Below are positions 24,255 through 33,646 of a stretch of 56,412 nt of DNA, piece by piece. Below the pieces are notes generated by a model. That model made no database searches, was not told the origin of the DNA, and worked only from the letters and a program-made list of their open reading frames with translations. Source of the stretch: Thiorhodococcus mannitoliphagus (GTDB taxonomy: Bacteria > Pseudomonadota > Gammaproteobacteria > Chromatiales > Chromatiaceae); the NCBI RefSeq assembly GCF_010915725.1, contig NZ_JAAIJR010000025.1, positions 1 to 56,412 on the forward strand. Reading direction: 5' to 3'. Every line of letters begins with the position of its first letter. The stretch's first letter is position 1. A program made the position numbers and the translations under genes.

Positions 24255-25219
24255 GATTGACGCGCAGAGGTCAACGCCTGATGCCCATCGCCCAACATCT
24301 CCGCGGCCCAGCGCTGATCGCGCTGTGGCTCCTCCTGCCCGTCCTGTCGGCCGCCGAGACCCCGGCGGTCGGACCGGAGATCAACGCCCACTACCATGGC
24401 GCCGATCCCCAGCGCTGGGAATCCATCTTCGAGCGCAGCGGTCGAGAGGTCTTCGACCGCCGCGTCGAGATCCTGCAGGCGCTTCAGGCGATTTCCGGAA
24501 ATGATCTTACCCAAATAGATCCGGATCGGTAGGATGGGCAAAGTCCGCGCTCTGGGCTCGATCCTAGCCTCGACGCCAGACGGACGTGCCCATCTTGCAA
24601 GACGCTGAGCTGGGATGATGGGCACGCCCCGCGACCCTCGGCACTCCGAAAGAAGCGCATCGCCAGGGCTTTGCCCATCCTACGGGATCGAAACCGCAGG
24701 TATGTTGTTTCCCGGAAATCGCCTCAGATTCCTCCCGGACTGTGGATCGCCGATGTTGGCGCCGGAACCGGACTCTTCACACTGCGCTTTGCCGAGGCGG
24801 TGGGTCCGAGCGGGAGGGTCTATGCGGTGGACGTCTCGGAATCCTTCGTCGACTCGATTCGGCGTCATGCACGCGCCGAAGGACTCGAGAATGTGGTGCC
24901 GGTGGTCAACCAGCAGACAAGCGTCGCGTTAGATACCGCCACTGTCGATTTGGTCTTCCTGTGCGACACCTATCATCACTTCGAGTATCCGGACGCGATG
25001 CTCGCCTCTATCCGCGAAGCACTGGCACCCGGCGGCGTGCTCGCGATCATCGACGACCGACGGGAGCCGGACGTCAGCGCGCCTTGGATCATCGAGCATG
25101 TCCGCGCTGATCGCCGCACCGTCATCAAGGAGGTCACGCAGGCCGGGTTCGACCTCATTGATGAGCCGCTCGAACTGCGCGAGAACTTCTTCATCCGGTT
25201 CCGCAAACGTCATCCCTGA
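24251..25219 (+). pseudogene. Class I SAM methyltransferase split by a MITE
   Basis: Codons before 24487 encode a signal-peptide-like start (IALWLLLPVLSAAETP) and INAHYHGADPQRWESIFERS. Codons from 24725 on encode IPPGLWIADVGAGTGLFTLR, the SAM-binding motif I, then VYAVDVSESFV, LVFLCDTYHHFEYPD and a C-terminus at 25219. A 237-bp inverted-repeat element lies between and adds a stop after IDPDR. Removing the element plus one 3-bp target copy (240 bp) restores one frame of 242 residues reading through LQALQIPPGLW. The family is an exported methyltransferase of unknown substrate. The 5' part may still be translated with sixA; the 3' part has no clear start. Confidence 0.85.
24487..24723. mobile_element. 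MITE-like element (237 bp) inserted in a methyltransferase gene
   Basis: The ends are GGCGATTTCCGG and CCGGAAATCGCC, perfect 12-bp inverted repeats; weaker pairing goes further in, including GTAGGATGGGCAAAG against CTTTGCCCATCCTAC. TCA at 24484-24486 and 24724-24726 looks like the target duplication. No transposase is encoded, so it needs one in trans. A related degenerate copy lies near 54041. Confidence 0.8.
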
Positions 25220-25536
25220 TCAGGGGCATCGCCAGGGCGCGCTGTCAACCACGCGGGACGCGTCTTGCACCTTCCGACAGACCCTCGGTGATGAGCCCGT
25301 CGCCCCAGAAAAGCGGACAGGGGAGTTTGCTCGTGCTGTGTCCGTATCACGCGGATACCGGGCACTCCCCTTTATGCTCACAGTGACTGCTCAGGACGCC
25401 TTGCCGTCACTGACCGCCGAAGAGACGATCCGGAAAAGGTTACACAAAGCGAACGTTGCGAGGCGATCTCCCGCAGACGGTTTCACCCTCTCGGGCTCTA
25501 GAAATTCCCGGTGGGCAATAGGCCGTTCGCGGCCCC
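25220..25536. other. Non-coding stretch before an IS91-type fragment
   Basis: No gene is supported. GGGGAGT near 25320 and ACTCCCC near 25366 flank a smaller GTATC/GATAC pair and could form a hairpin. The region probably includes decayed sequence from the mobile element whose transposase tail follows. Confidence 0.4.
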
Positions 25537-25746
25537 GTGAACGCAAAGACGAGCGCTGCGTTGATTACGGATGCCGCTCCCATCGAGCAGATCCTCAACC
25601 ATATCGGTGAGCCGTCACGCCCACCCCGGATCGCCCCCGCGCGCGGACTGACCGGCTGGGACGATGATCTCGGGCCGATGCCCGACTGGGACCTCCACGG
25701 CCAGCCCGAGCCCCATGTCGAGTTTGATCAGCGCATCGCCTGGTAG
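25537..25746 (+). pseudogene. IS91-family transposase, C-terminal fragment
   Basis: 69 codons open. APIEQILNHIGEPSRPPRIA followed by PARG and the final FDQRIAW matches the C-terminal tail of IS91-type rolling-circle transposases. The zinc-binding N-terminus and the catalytic tyrosines are absent upstream, so this is a remnant. It lies on the same strand as the Gabija genes, about 300 bp before them. Confidence 0.65.
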
Positions 25747-26054
25747 CCGCCTCCTCCTGCAAGCGAGGCTGCAACCGCCCCTGTGTGCCGCCCGTCCGCT
25801 GGGCCCGGGGATCGCGTTCCAGCGCTCGGCAACACGGCATGTCTGCTCCATCGTGAGGCCGCTGAGCGCCCAGATGGCGCCTTGGCCGATCGTCAATCCA
25901 CCGGTCGCTTCAACGCCCAGGTGTCGCCCCGGGCGCCGCCAGACGCCCAGAGGCCGTTGGATTGCCTATCCGTCCATGAGCAATCGCATTCGGGAGTGCT
26001 TTGCTACTATGGTGTCGTTGTTCAGCAAACCACATAGATTCAGAGACTTTGTAG
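25747..26054. other. Leader region of the Gabija operon
   Basis: About 300 bp with no supported gene. The last 80 bp are A+T-richer than the rest; a TACTAT at 26005-26010 could be a -10 box, without a convincing -35. The rest probably derives from the IS91-type element. Confidence 0.35.
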
Positions 26055-27866
26055 ATGGCATCCGTAAACCCCACCAGCGTCGACAGCGGCTTGCGCTTAG
26101 TCGAGGCGCGCATTCGCAACTTTCGCTCGCTGCGCGCGGTGGACATTCGATTCGACGAGCTGACGGTCTTGATCGGTGAGAACAACTCGGGAAAGACCAG
26201 TCTCTTGGAAGCCCTTTATGCTGCAATCGGCGCAGGTCGCAGGGTCCTCACGTCCGACGACCTATTTCTGGGCATCGGCGAGGCGAAGGTGCCGCAGGAG
26301 CGGACGATCGTTATCGATCTGCTGTTCCGCCCGGCGGATCCGTCCGGAATCCTGGACGAATTTCCCGTAGGCTCCTACTGGCTTGAGCTCTGGGGGACCG
26401 GCATATCGCAAGACGCGGACGACAACGACTTCATGGCCATCCGTACCAAGATGGCTTGGAATATGGGTAAGGCGGAGTACGAGACCAAGCGACAATTTCT
26501 CGCCGAATGGTCGTCGGCGGCGGATCTCGACGCCGCCAATACCGTGCCTGGTGCTGTCGCTACCGCGCAGCTCGAACCCATCGCCCTGTACCTGTTGGAT
26601 GCCAAGAGGGACATCCAGGACGAGTTGCAAAGCCGCAGCTCCTTCTGGCACAAGCTGATCTCCGATCCGGGTCTGCCCGAAAAGACGGTTGCCAAGATCG
26701 AGCGGATACTGTCAAAGCTCAACGCCAGCATCGTCGATGGCAGCCCGGTGCTCTCACATGTTCAAACCCATCTCGACGATCTTTACAAGACGGTTTCGTC
26801 CGGCAGGGGAGCGGTCAACGTGACGCCGCTGGCCCGTCATCTGCGCGATCTCAGCCGGGGTATGGACATTGGCTTCTCGACCAAGGGTGCCCAGACCTTT
26901 CCGCTGGTCCGCCACGGCATGGGAACCCGCAGCCTAGCGGCGGTCTTGACCTTTCGCGCCTACAGCCAGTGGCGCCAAATACGGGACAGCGGCGGCGCCG
27001 TACATTCCCTGTTAGCGCTGGAGGAGCCAGAGGCCCACCTCCATCCCCAGGCCCAAAGGGCATTGTTCGCCCAGATCGAGGCTATCCCCGGTCAGCGCTT
27101 TATCAGCACGCACTCCCCGTACATTGCGGCCCAGGCCGAGATCGGCCAGTTCAGGCATTTTCGCAAGGAAGGCGCCGAGACGACGGTCTCCCAAATGACC
27201 CTTTCCGGCCTAAGTCCGGAAGACCTGCGCAAGATCGACCGCATGGTGCTCAATACTCGCGGCGAACTCCTGTTCGCCAGGGCCTTGGTGTTCTTCGAGG
27301 GCGAGACGGAGGAACAGGCCTTGCCCTTCTTCGCGAAGGCTTACTGGGGCGAGCATATACACACCTTGGGGATCTCGATGATTGGCGTTGGCGGTCAAGC
27401 CTATCTGCCCTTTGTGCGCCTCGCCGAGAGCTTTGATATCCCCTGGTTCATCTTCTCCGATGGTGAGCCCCAAACCATCGCTAGTCTGCTCACGATGCTC
27501 GGAAATCTTGGTCGCCCCTCCGACCTAAGCGACAGCGCCAACGACAACGTCCTCGTGATTCCTGGCGGCAAGGACTTCGAGGCCTACTTGATCCAACCTG
27601 TCTATGAGGCCGTTTTGGTCGAAATGATTATCAAAGAGAATTCCCGGACGCCTCAGCATGAGGCGGCGCTGAGGCATCAATGGGCAAACGAATCAAACAA
27701 GCTCGCGAAGATCGAGCAGGAACTATCGGCGAACAAGACGCGGTACGCCTTGCCGCTTGCCTTGGCCATCACGTCGATGACAGACCCGACGTCGCGTTTC
27801 CCGACATTGATCCGAGAGCTTCTCGAGACTATGTCCCTACGCTTGGGCTTGACCCAAGCGACCTGA
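26055..27866 (+). CDS. gajA: Gabija anti-phage protein GajA (OLD-family ATPase/nuclease)
   Basis: 603 residues. The N-terminal ABC-type ATPase has Walker A GENNSGKTS (41-49), a Walker B region LLALEEPEAHLHP near 320 and the H-loop STHSPYIAAQ. The C-terminal Toprim nuclease domain starts with ALVFFEGETEEQALP (glutamate near 414) and continues with FIFSDGEPQ and GGKDFEAYL. An OLD nuclease followed directly by a UvrD-like helicase is the class 2 OLD arrangement known as Gabija, which cleaves phage DNA and depends on nucleotide levels. The Shine-Dalgarno is weak. The next gene begins 7 bp later. Confidence 0.85.
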   Translation: MASVNPTSVDSGLRLVEARIRNFRSLRAVDIRFDELTVLIGENNSGKTSLLEALYAAIGAGRRVLTSDDLFLGIGEAKVPQERTIVIDLLFRPADPSGILDEFPVGSYWLELWGTGISQDADDNDFMAIRTKMAWNMGKAEYETKRQFLAEWSSAADLDAANTVPGAVATAQLEPIALYLLDAKRDIQDELQSRSSFWHKLISDPGLPEKTVAKIERILSKLNASIVDGSPVLSHVQTHLDDLYKTVSSGRGAVNVTPLARHLRDLSRGMDIGFSTKGAQTFPLVRHGMGTRSLAAVLTFRAYSQWRQIRDSGGAVHSLLALEEPEAHLHPQAQRALFAQIEAIPGQRFISTHSPYIAAQAEIGQFRHFRKEGAETTVSQMTLSGLSPEDLRKIDRMVLNTRGELLFARALVFFEGETEEQALPFFAKAYWGEHIHTLGISMIGVGGQAYLPFVRLAESFDIPWFIFSDGEPQTIASLLTMLGNLGRPSDLSDSANDNVLVIPGGKDFEAYLIQPVYEAVLVEMIIKENSRTPQHEAALRHQWANESNKLAKIEQELSANKTRYALPLALAITSMTDPTSRFPTLIRELLETMSLRLGLTQAT

Positions 27867-27873
27867 GCACGCC

Positions 27874-29721
27874 ATGAACCTCTCCAAAGACCAAGCCCGC
27901 GTCGTCCAGCACGGTGAAGGCGCCCTGTTGGTGGTGGCCGGCCCCGGCTCCGGTAAAACACGGGTGCTGACGGAACGCGTCCGGCGGCTCGTGTGTGAGA
28001 GCGATGGGCATTTTCGCGTACTCGCTCTGACCTTCACCAATAAGGCCGCCAATGAGATGCGCGAGCGCCTGAAGGAAATTCCGGACATCCATCAACGCGC
28101 CTTCATCGGCACCCTGCACAGCTTCTGCATGGAGGTCCTAACCAGCCGCGGCCAGCAGGTCGGCATCGATGGGGCGCCCAATCTGTTCGAACAGTTCCAG
28201 GATCGCAAGCAGGTACTTCGCCAAGCGATGCTCGCCGACCCCGAGTTCAGGCAGATCTTGCTCTCGAAAGGATCGGTCCGCGATCAAGACAAGGCGCTGT
28301 GGCAGTTCCTCGACGCGATCTCGGATGCAAAGGGACAGCTGTTGCTTCCGGACGCGGTTGAAGACTCTCGTTTCGGCAGGCTCTACCTCGCTTATGATCA
28401 AGGGATGCGGGCGTCGCGCGCCATTGACTACGATGACTTGTTGCTGCTCACCTATCGCCTCTTCTTGGAGCGCCCGAAGATCGCCGGTTTCTACCGCAGG
28501 CTTTACCGCTACATCTGCATCGACGAGGCACAGGATCTCAACGAGGCACAGTACCGCCTGCTTCAGGCCTTGTGCGGCTCCTCTTACCGCAACCTGATGA
28601 TGGTGGGAGACCCGAAACAGGCGATCTTCCAGTGGAATGGTGCTCATCCCAAGTACCTGGACCTGTTCGAGCGCGACTTTGAGGCACAGAGAATCGCTCT
28701 GAACCAAAACTTTCGCTCGTCAGCCGCGGTCGTGGAGATTGCCGTCCGGCTGTCCCCCGATTATGAGGTGGAAGGCGAGTACCCCATTGCCGGCGAGGTC
28801 ACCGTGCTTCGGGGTCGGGATGAGGAGGACGAAGCACGCCAAGTCATCGCCTATCTGCTCGACCTACAGGCCTCGGGACACGCGGATATCGAGGGAGAGA
28901 TCACGCTAGATCGGTGTGCGATCCTGGGACGCAACCGCTACGTCTTCAACCGCTTGGAACCCGCACTATCTAGAGAGGGCTGGACCTACTACAAACACCT
29001 CTCGACGCAACAGGAGAGCGAATCCGATCTGCTGGAAGACTTCGAAATATGTCTGCGCCTCTTGGCGAATCCCGGTGACCGCCTGCATTTGGAACAACTC
29101 TTGAATCGGTGGCGTATCGATGTCTCGGAGTCAGATCGCCCGGAACCGTTAGATTGCAGCGCTTTGATGCAGCAGCTGGAGCGCTTCCCGAGTGGGAATC
29201 CTCGCCGCGTTATCCTTGAAGCGGTGCAACGCTTGGATTTGAATGACAGTGAGCTCCGTCTCGGGCCGGCGCTCGATCACCTTGCGGCCTACGCCGACGA
29301 TGCACTGAAGGACGATGACCGCGCGATGGTCCTGCAGGACATAAGCCAATGGCGTAAGGATTGGGACCGCTTCGTGCGCCGCGCTTCGGGCCTGCAACGA
29401 AGCCTGCGGACCTTCCTCGGGCAGATCGCTCTAGGCGCTACCCAGCAGCCGCGCGAGGACGGGCTTGCGCTGCTGACGGTGCACTCAGCAAAAGGCTTGG
29501 AGTTCGATGTTGTCGTGATCATGGGCATGATGGAGGGTGTCTTCCCCGACTACCGTGCGGCCGGATCGGCGTTGGATGAAGAGCGACGTAACCTGTTCGT
29601 CGCCGCGACCCGTTCCAAGCGCCTTCTGTGCTTCTCCTATGCGGAGCAACGGATGATGCCTTGGGGTTCGTCCAAAGCGCAGATACCCTCACGCTTCCTT
29701 CAGCAGCTCGGACTGACCTGA
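27874..29721 (+). CDS. gajB: Gabija protein GajB (UvrD-like helicase)
   Basis: 615 residues of superfamily 1A helicase. Motif I is VVAGPGSGKTR, motif II is CIDEAQDLNEAQ, motif III is MMVGDPKQAIFQWNGAHP, motif V is LLTVHSAKGLEFDVV and motif VI is LFVAATRSKRL. It is somewhat longer than the reference GajB of about 500 residues. In Gabija the helicase assembles with GajA and is triggered by DNA ends. The gene starts 7 bp after gajA, so the two are surely co-transcribed. A truncated NYN-domain gene follows on the same strand. Confidence 0.87.
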   Translation: MNLSKDQARVVQHGEGALLVVAGPGSGKTRVLTERVRRLVCESDGHFRVLALTFTNKAANEMRERLKEIPDIHQRAFIGTLHSFCMEVLTSRGQQVGIDGAPNLFEQFQDRKQVLRQAMLADPEFRQILLSKGSVRDQDKALWQFLDAISDAKGQLLLPDAVEDSRFGRLYLAYDQGMRASRAIDYDDLLLLTYRLFLERPKIAGFYRRLYRYICIDEAQDLNEAQYRLLQALCGSSYRNLMMVGDPKQAIFQWNGAHPKYLDLFERDFEAQRIALNQNFRSSAAVVEIAVRLSPDYEVEGEYPIAGEVTVLRGRDEEDEARQVIAYLLDLQASGHADIEGEITLDRCAILGRNRYVFNRLEPALSREGWTYYKHLSTQQESESDLLEDFEICLRLLANPGDRLHLEQLLNRWRIDVSESDRPEPLDCSALMQQLERFPSGNPRRVILEAVQRLDLNDSELRLGPALDHLAAYADDALKDDDRAMVLQDISQWRKDWDRFVRRASGLQRSLRTFLGQIALGATQQPREDGLALLTVHSAKGLEFDVVVIMGMMEGVFPDYRAAGSALDEERRNLFVAATRSKRLLCFSYAEQRMMPWGSSKAQIPSRFLQQLGLT

Positions 29722-29739
29722 CAGACGCGCGCCGTCGTC

Positions 29740-30068
29740 GTGAAGCACGGATTCCGCGGGAACATCGGCTTGGAAAGCGCACTCTTCGTCGACTTCGACA
29801 GCGTCTATTCCGGGCTCTGCAAGTTCGATCCGTCGGTCGCCGACCGGTTCGCCAGGACGCCTCAGCGGTGGATGAACTGGCTGGTCGATTCACTGGATCT
29901 GCCCCAGCCCGCGCCAGATGAGGCGCGGCGTCGCATACTGGTCCGCCGTTGCTACCTTCAACCCTCAGGTCTCTACCAGAGTTTCCGACCCGCGTTCAAC
30001 CTCGCCGGCTTTGAGATCATCGACTGTCCGTCTCTGACCACCAGGGGATCAGCACCGATATTCACATG
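29740..30068 (+). pseudogene. Truncated NYN-domain (PIN-like nuclease) gene
   Basis: From a GTG at 29740 the frame encodes ALFVDFDSVYSGL, FARTPQRWMNWLVDSL, ILVRRCYLQP and FEIIDCPSLTTRG, the N-terminal half of a NYN-type nuclease domain with its first acidic residues (VDFD). At about 30045 the frame shifts: a second frame reads STDIHMV, the expected continuation after TTRG. Beyond 30068 similarity ends and an IS91-type transposase fragment begins. The second half of the active site is lost. It lies 18 bp after gajB. Confidence 0.65.
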
Positions 30069-30345
30069 GTGCCAGTGGGTTCTCTTGGTGCCCAAACATT
30101 TGCGCTGGTATCTGGAACGCGAGCCGCGGGCGATCAGCGCGGTGCTGCACATCCTGCTGCGCGTCATCTAGGCCCCTCTGCGCCAGGGCAGCCGCACCGG
30201 CTCGCATCCCCGCTTCGGTGCCTCCCTCAACCGGCACGTCCATTACCATTGCTGCGTCATCGACGGGGTCTTCGAGCCAGCCGAGGATGCCGGTGATATT
30301 CCGCAATCCGTACATTTTCGCCCCACCGCTGCAGATGGAGTGTCC
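30069..30345 (+). pseudogene. IS91-family transposase, internal fragment
   Basis: QWVLLVPKHLRWYLEREPRA and ISAVLHILLRVI are followed by a TAG at 30169-30171 and then by FGASLNRHVHYHCCVIDGVF and EPAEDAG. This is the central region of IS91-type transposases (the HUH-like HVHYHCCV motif). The TAG sits where a glutamate codon would be expected, so the fragment carries a nonsense change and both ends are missing. Together with the tail fragment at 25537 it brackets the Gabija genes. Confidence 0.7.
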
Positions 30346-30564
30346 GCTTCTTGTCCCAGCGGCCTGTGGACTCTCGCGGGCGTGAGTGACAGCAATGCGC
30401 GTCTTCCAGACGCTGGCCTCGACAGCGTCAGCGACTGTAGCTGGGACATTGCGACCAGATCGCGCCGAAGACTAAGCGTCGGCTTACCGGAGATGGCGAA
30501 AAGGCGCATCGAGCCCCCCACCCCGCTTGCAATGCTCTCAACGCGCAGAGCGGGCCATCAACCG

Positions 30565-32835
30565 TCACAGCCGCTCCAGCGGAGCCACACTCGTTTTGAT
30601 CCGTCGCAGTTGGCCGTGAAAATCGATGTCGACGATATCACGATCAACGAAGCCGACAATAAAGCCTTCCCCGAATACGCGATGCCGAACGCGGTCGTTC
30701 AACGCCCAACGCGGCGGGCGCTGAGGCTCACCGCTGCGAGGAGCCATCGACGCCGGCCGCTCGTATCGCGCTTCGATGCCGACCTCACCGAGATAGCGAT
30801 TGAGCACCGCGAGCCGAGCGGTCGGCGCCGGCGGAAGGGTCGCAAGCGGTTCTTCACCCTCAAGATGGCGGGTGATGGCCTCACCGAGTTCACGGCTGGT
30901 CCGCAGGCGCGCCTCGAACGCGAAGGGGCTCGCGTTGCATCTAGCCAGACCATAGGGCTTCATCGGCTCGCCACGCCACTGGGCGTCGAAGTGTGCATCC
31001 GGGGGGATCACTAGATGCAGTGCCTCTTTGCAACGCGTCAAGGCGACGTAGGCCAAGCGCCGTTCCTCCTGGCGATCGGCGCGTTTTGCGGGAAACAGGC
31101 CTTCCTCGAGCCCCAGGACCACCACCATGGGCCATTCGCGGCCCTTCGCCTGGTGGATCGAGGAGATCAAGACCACGTCGCCGCCGGCGGCGTAGCGCTC
31201 GGCCGTGCGGCGCAGGTCGTCCATCCGGGACAGAAAGTCCGGCACCGAGGTCGCGGTTCGCGTCGCCCATCCAAGGAGGGTGTCGTAGGCCAGCTGCTTT
31301 TCGGAGGCGGTGTCGCTGTCGGCGGATGTCGCATAGGCGCGCAGGAGGTCCGTCCGCGCGGCGTAGAGGCGCAGGGCGTCGGCGGCCGGCCACGCACGCC
31401 ATTGGGTGGCCTCGCGCCACAGCGCCGCGCGCTCGCGGATCTTCTCGGCGTGAAAGGGCGTCTTGACGCGCTTGGCGACCTGGGCGATGGCCACGGCGCC
31501 TTGCTCGGGGGCTTGGAGGATCGCCTCGATCAGGGCGTCGAGCACGCGATTGGCGAGGCGCAGGCTCGGGGTACCCAGCATGTGTCGGATGATCTCGCGC
31601 GCGTTCGGCGCCTCGAACAGGGTGCCGGCGGCGAGGCGCAGGTAGCCGAGCAGACCGGCCACATCGGGGACCTGGAAGGCGGTGTCCTTGCCGGGCTTGG
31701 TGAAGGGGATGCCGCGCTCGAGCAGGGCGAGTTCCAGCCCCAGGGTCTGGCCCCAGAGCCGCCCGAGCACGGCACAGTCACGGTTGCGCCGACCGCTGTG
31801 GTGCCAAGCCTCGATGGCCGCCACGACGTCCGCCTGATCCCCGCTCGAGGTGCCACGAATCACCTCGATGCGCGTGTGGGGCGTTCCGGGCGCCGAGACG
31901 CATAAGGTGTCGATGCGATCGGCGTTGTGCGCGATGAGCTGGGCGGCGGCGAGCGAAACTGAATGACCGAAGCGAAAGGTGCGCGAGAGGCTGTAGCGGG
32001 TCGCACCGGGAAAGCAGTGGTCGAAATCATCACCCATGAACTGCGGTTTGCTGCCACGCCAGGCATAGATGCACTGGGAGTCGTCGCCGACCGCACTGAG
32101 GCTTGCGCGTGTGCCGACGAGGTGGCGGAGCAGTTCGACCTGCACCCGGCTGACGTCCTGGAATTCATCGACGATGACGGCGTCGAGCTTGTTGGTGACC
32201 ATCCGCTGTGCCTCGGCGCTGTGAGACAAGAGCGCGACGGGCTCACTTTGCAGGTCGGCGAAGAAGCGCAGACCTTGCTGTGCGCGCGCCTCCTCGAAGC
32301 GCGCAAAACCGCGGATGAAATAGCCATACTGAGGCGGGATCGAGAGCGCCTCGAAGGCGTCGGCCGCGGAGAGGAGGTCGGATTTCACCAGGTCGATGAA
32401 GCGGGCGAAGGCCTCCAGGTCGTCCGGGCTTGGATAGTCGTCGGCGCCTTCCTCGCGCAAGGCGGCCTGGGCGGCTTGACGCGCGAGGGCCTTGGCCACG
32501 GCCTCCTTGGTCTCCAAGCGCCGCCGCGGCAGCAGGCCGACCGTCTCGAAGTGCGCCGTGAGCCTCAGGCCCAGGCTGTGAAAGGTACGCACCTCAGGCA
32601 CCTTCGCGCCAACGGGAAGCGCCTCGGTGAGACGATCGCGGAATTCGGTCGCGGCGGCCCGGTTGAAGGCCAACACCCGGATGCGCTCGGGCATCAGGCC
32701 CTGCTCGAGTAGGAAGAGCACGCGCCCCACGAGCATGTGCGTCTTCCCGGAGCCGGCCACGGCGAAGGTCAGGGAGTGGCCCCTGGGGTGCTCGATCGAG
32801 CGTCTTTGCTCCTCGGTGTAGGTCAACGCGGGCAT
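30565..32835 (-). CDS. UvrD/Rep-type ATP-dependent helicase
   Basis: 756 residues. Motif I is FAVAGSGKTHM (about 23-33), motif II AVIVDEFQDVSR, motif III SAVGDDSQCIYAWRGS, motif V ISSIHQAKGREWPMVVVLG and motif VI RRLAYVALTRCKEALHL. The C-terminus (ALNDRVRHRVFGEGFI and VDIDFHGQ) is the small Tudor-like domain of UvrD/PcrA that contacts RNA polymerase or DNA. It is not closely similar to the nearby GajB and lies on the opposite strand, convergent with the Gabija side. Its place among replication genes suggests a role in replication or maintenance of the element. Confidence 0.88.
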   Translation of the reverse strand: MPALTYTEEQRRSIEHPRGHSLTFAVAGSGKTHMLVGRVLFLLEQGLMPERIRVLAFNRAAATEFRDRLTEALPVGAKVPEVRTFHSLGLRLTAHFETVGLLPRRRLETKEAVAKALARQAAQAALREEGADDYPSPDDLEAFARFIDLVKSDLLSAADAFEALSIPPQYGYFIRGFARFEEARAQQGLRFFADLQSEPVALLSHSAEAQRMVTNKLDAVIVDEFQDVSRVQVELLRHLVGTRASLSAVGDDSQCIYAWRGSKPQFMGDDFDHCFPGATRYSLSRTFRFGHSVSLAAAQLIAHNADRIDTLCVSAPGTPHTRIEVIRGTSSGDQADVVAAIEAWHHSGRRNRDCAVLGRLWGQTLGLELALLERGIPFTKPGKDTAFQVPDVAGLLGYLRLAAGTLFEAPNAREIIRHMLGTPSLRLANRVLDALIEAILQAPEQGAVAIAQVAKRVKTPFHAEKIRERAALWREATQWRAWPAADALRLYAARTDLLRAYATSADSDTASEKQLAYDTLLGWATRTATSVPDFLSRMDDLRRTAERYAAGGDVVLISSIHQAKGREWPMVVVLGLEEGLFPAKRADRQEERRLAYVALTRCKEALHLVIPPDAHFDAQWRGEPMKPYGLARCNASPFAFEARLRTSRELGEAITRHLEGEEPLATLPPAPTARLAVLNRYLGEVGIEARYERPASMAPRSGEPQRPPRWALNDRVRHRVFGEGFIVGFVDRDIVDIDFHGQLRRIKTSVAPLERL

Positions 32836-32977
32836 GATAGAACGGATCTCTGAAGCGATGGCCGTGGCGTGTCAGGAGGATGCGCCTGGGTGGTCAGTGC
32901 GTCACGACGCGCTTTGCATTGTTGAAGCGGCGTCCGCCAAGGTCAACGTGACCTGTCTCGGAGAGGCTGACCCAGCC

Positions 32978-33469
32978 TCATCGGCCGCCTGAATTCGTTT
33001 CGCTAGGTTCGATCACGGGCGTGATCCACCACTGCGGATGCGCCTCCTGCATCTCGGCATGGGTCGCGGGCGGGATCAGCGACACCGACAGACTCTGCCC
33101 ATGGGGTTTGATCGCATCCCAGAGCCGATAGCGGGTGTCGTCACGATCGCTGAGGTGCTCCGAGTCGGACGCACGCCGGCGCCCTGCCGCCTGTTCTCCA
33201 GACGGCGATGCTGTCGCTGGAGGCTCCGACGCCGATGGTCCCGTCTGATCACGCGCACTCCGAGTGGCCCGTTCATCGCTCAGCACCTGCGGATCGAGCG
33301 GCTCGGTCACCCCTCCTGTCGCAAACCGTCCTCCGGTTAAAGCCCGCTTTTCAGGTGGTGTTAGCGTCGAAGGCGCGCATCCGGCCATCGGCGCGATTGT
33401 ACACGGTTCACAATTCATCTCACTCGATGGTGAATCTGGGCTGGGCGACAGGGGCGACAAGGGCGACAT
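32978..33469 (-). CDS. Low-complexity hypothetical protein
   Basis: 163 residues, family not recognised. The N-terminus begins MSPLSPLSPSPDSPSS, encoded by the repeated GTCGCCC track, and the middle is Ser/Ala/Pro-rich. Only the last 50 residues (LWDAIKPHGQSLSVSLIPPA and QWWITPVIEP) look like folded protein. The ATG overlaps the preceding stop as TAATG, so translation would be coupled. It could be the displaced end of a longer gene. Confidence 0.45.
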   Translation of the reverse strand: MSPLSPLSPSPDSPSSEMNCEPCTIAPMAGCAPSTLTPPEKRALTGGRFATGGVTEPLDPQVLSDERATRSARDQTGPSASEPPATASPSGEQAAGRRRASDSEHLSDRDDTRYRLWDAIKPHGQSLSVSLIPPATHAEMQEAHPQWWITPVIEPSETNSGGR

Positions 33470-33646
33470 TACCCTCGAAACAAGCGCTTGCGCCTTTGTT
33501 GTGGGGGCGACAGAGGGGCGACAAGGGGCGACATCGCCACCAAGGACGGCTCAATGTCGCCCTTTGTCGCCCCCGTGTCGCCCCCTTGGAGTGAAGCGCA
33601 AGACCTTGAAACAGAAGCGTTGTCGCCCGTGTCGCCCCTGTCGCCC
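33443..33646. repeat. Cluster of GGGCGACA repeats in two opposed blocks
   Basis: GGGCGACA occurs six times on the plus strand (starting at 33443, 33452, 33461, 33505, 33516 and 33526), then its complement TGTCGCCC six times (33555, 33565, 33576, 33621, 33630, 33639). The two blocks could pair into a large cruciform. The array lies inside the two short low-complexity reading frames. Confidence 0.85.

Noticed and set aside
33443..33646. CRISPR array
   Set aside because: The repeat unit is only 8 bp, spacing is irregular, orientation flips in the middle and no cas genes are present.
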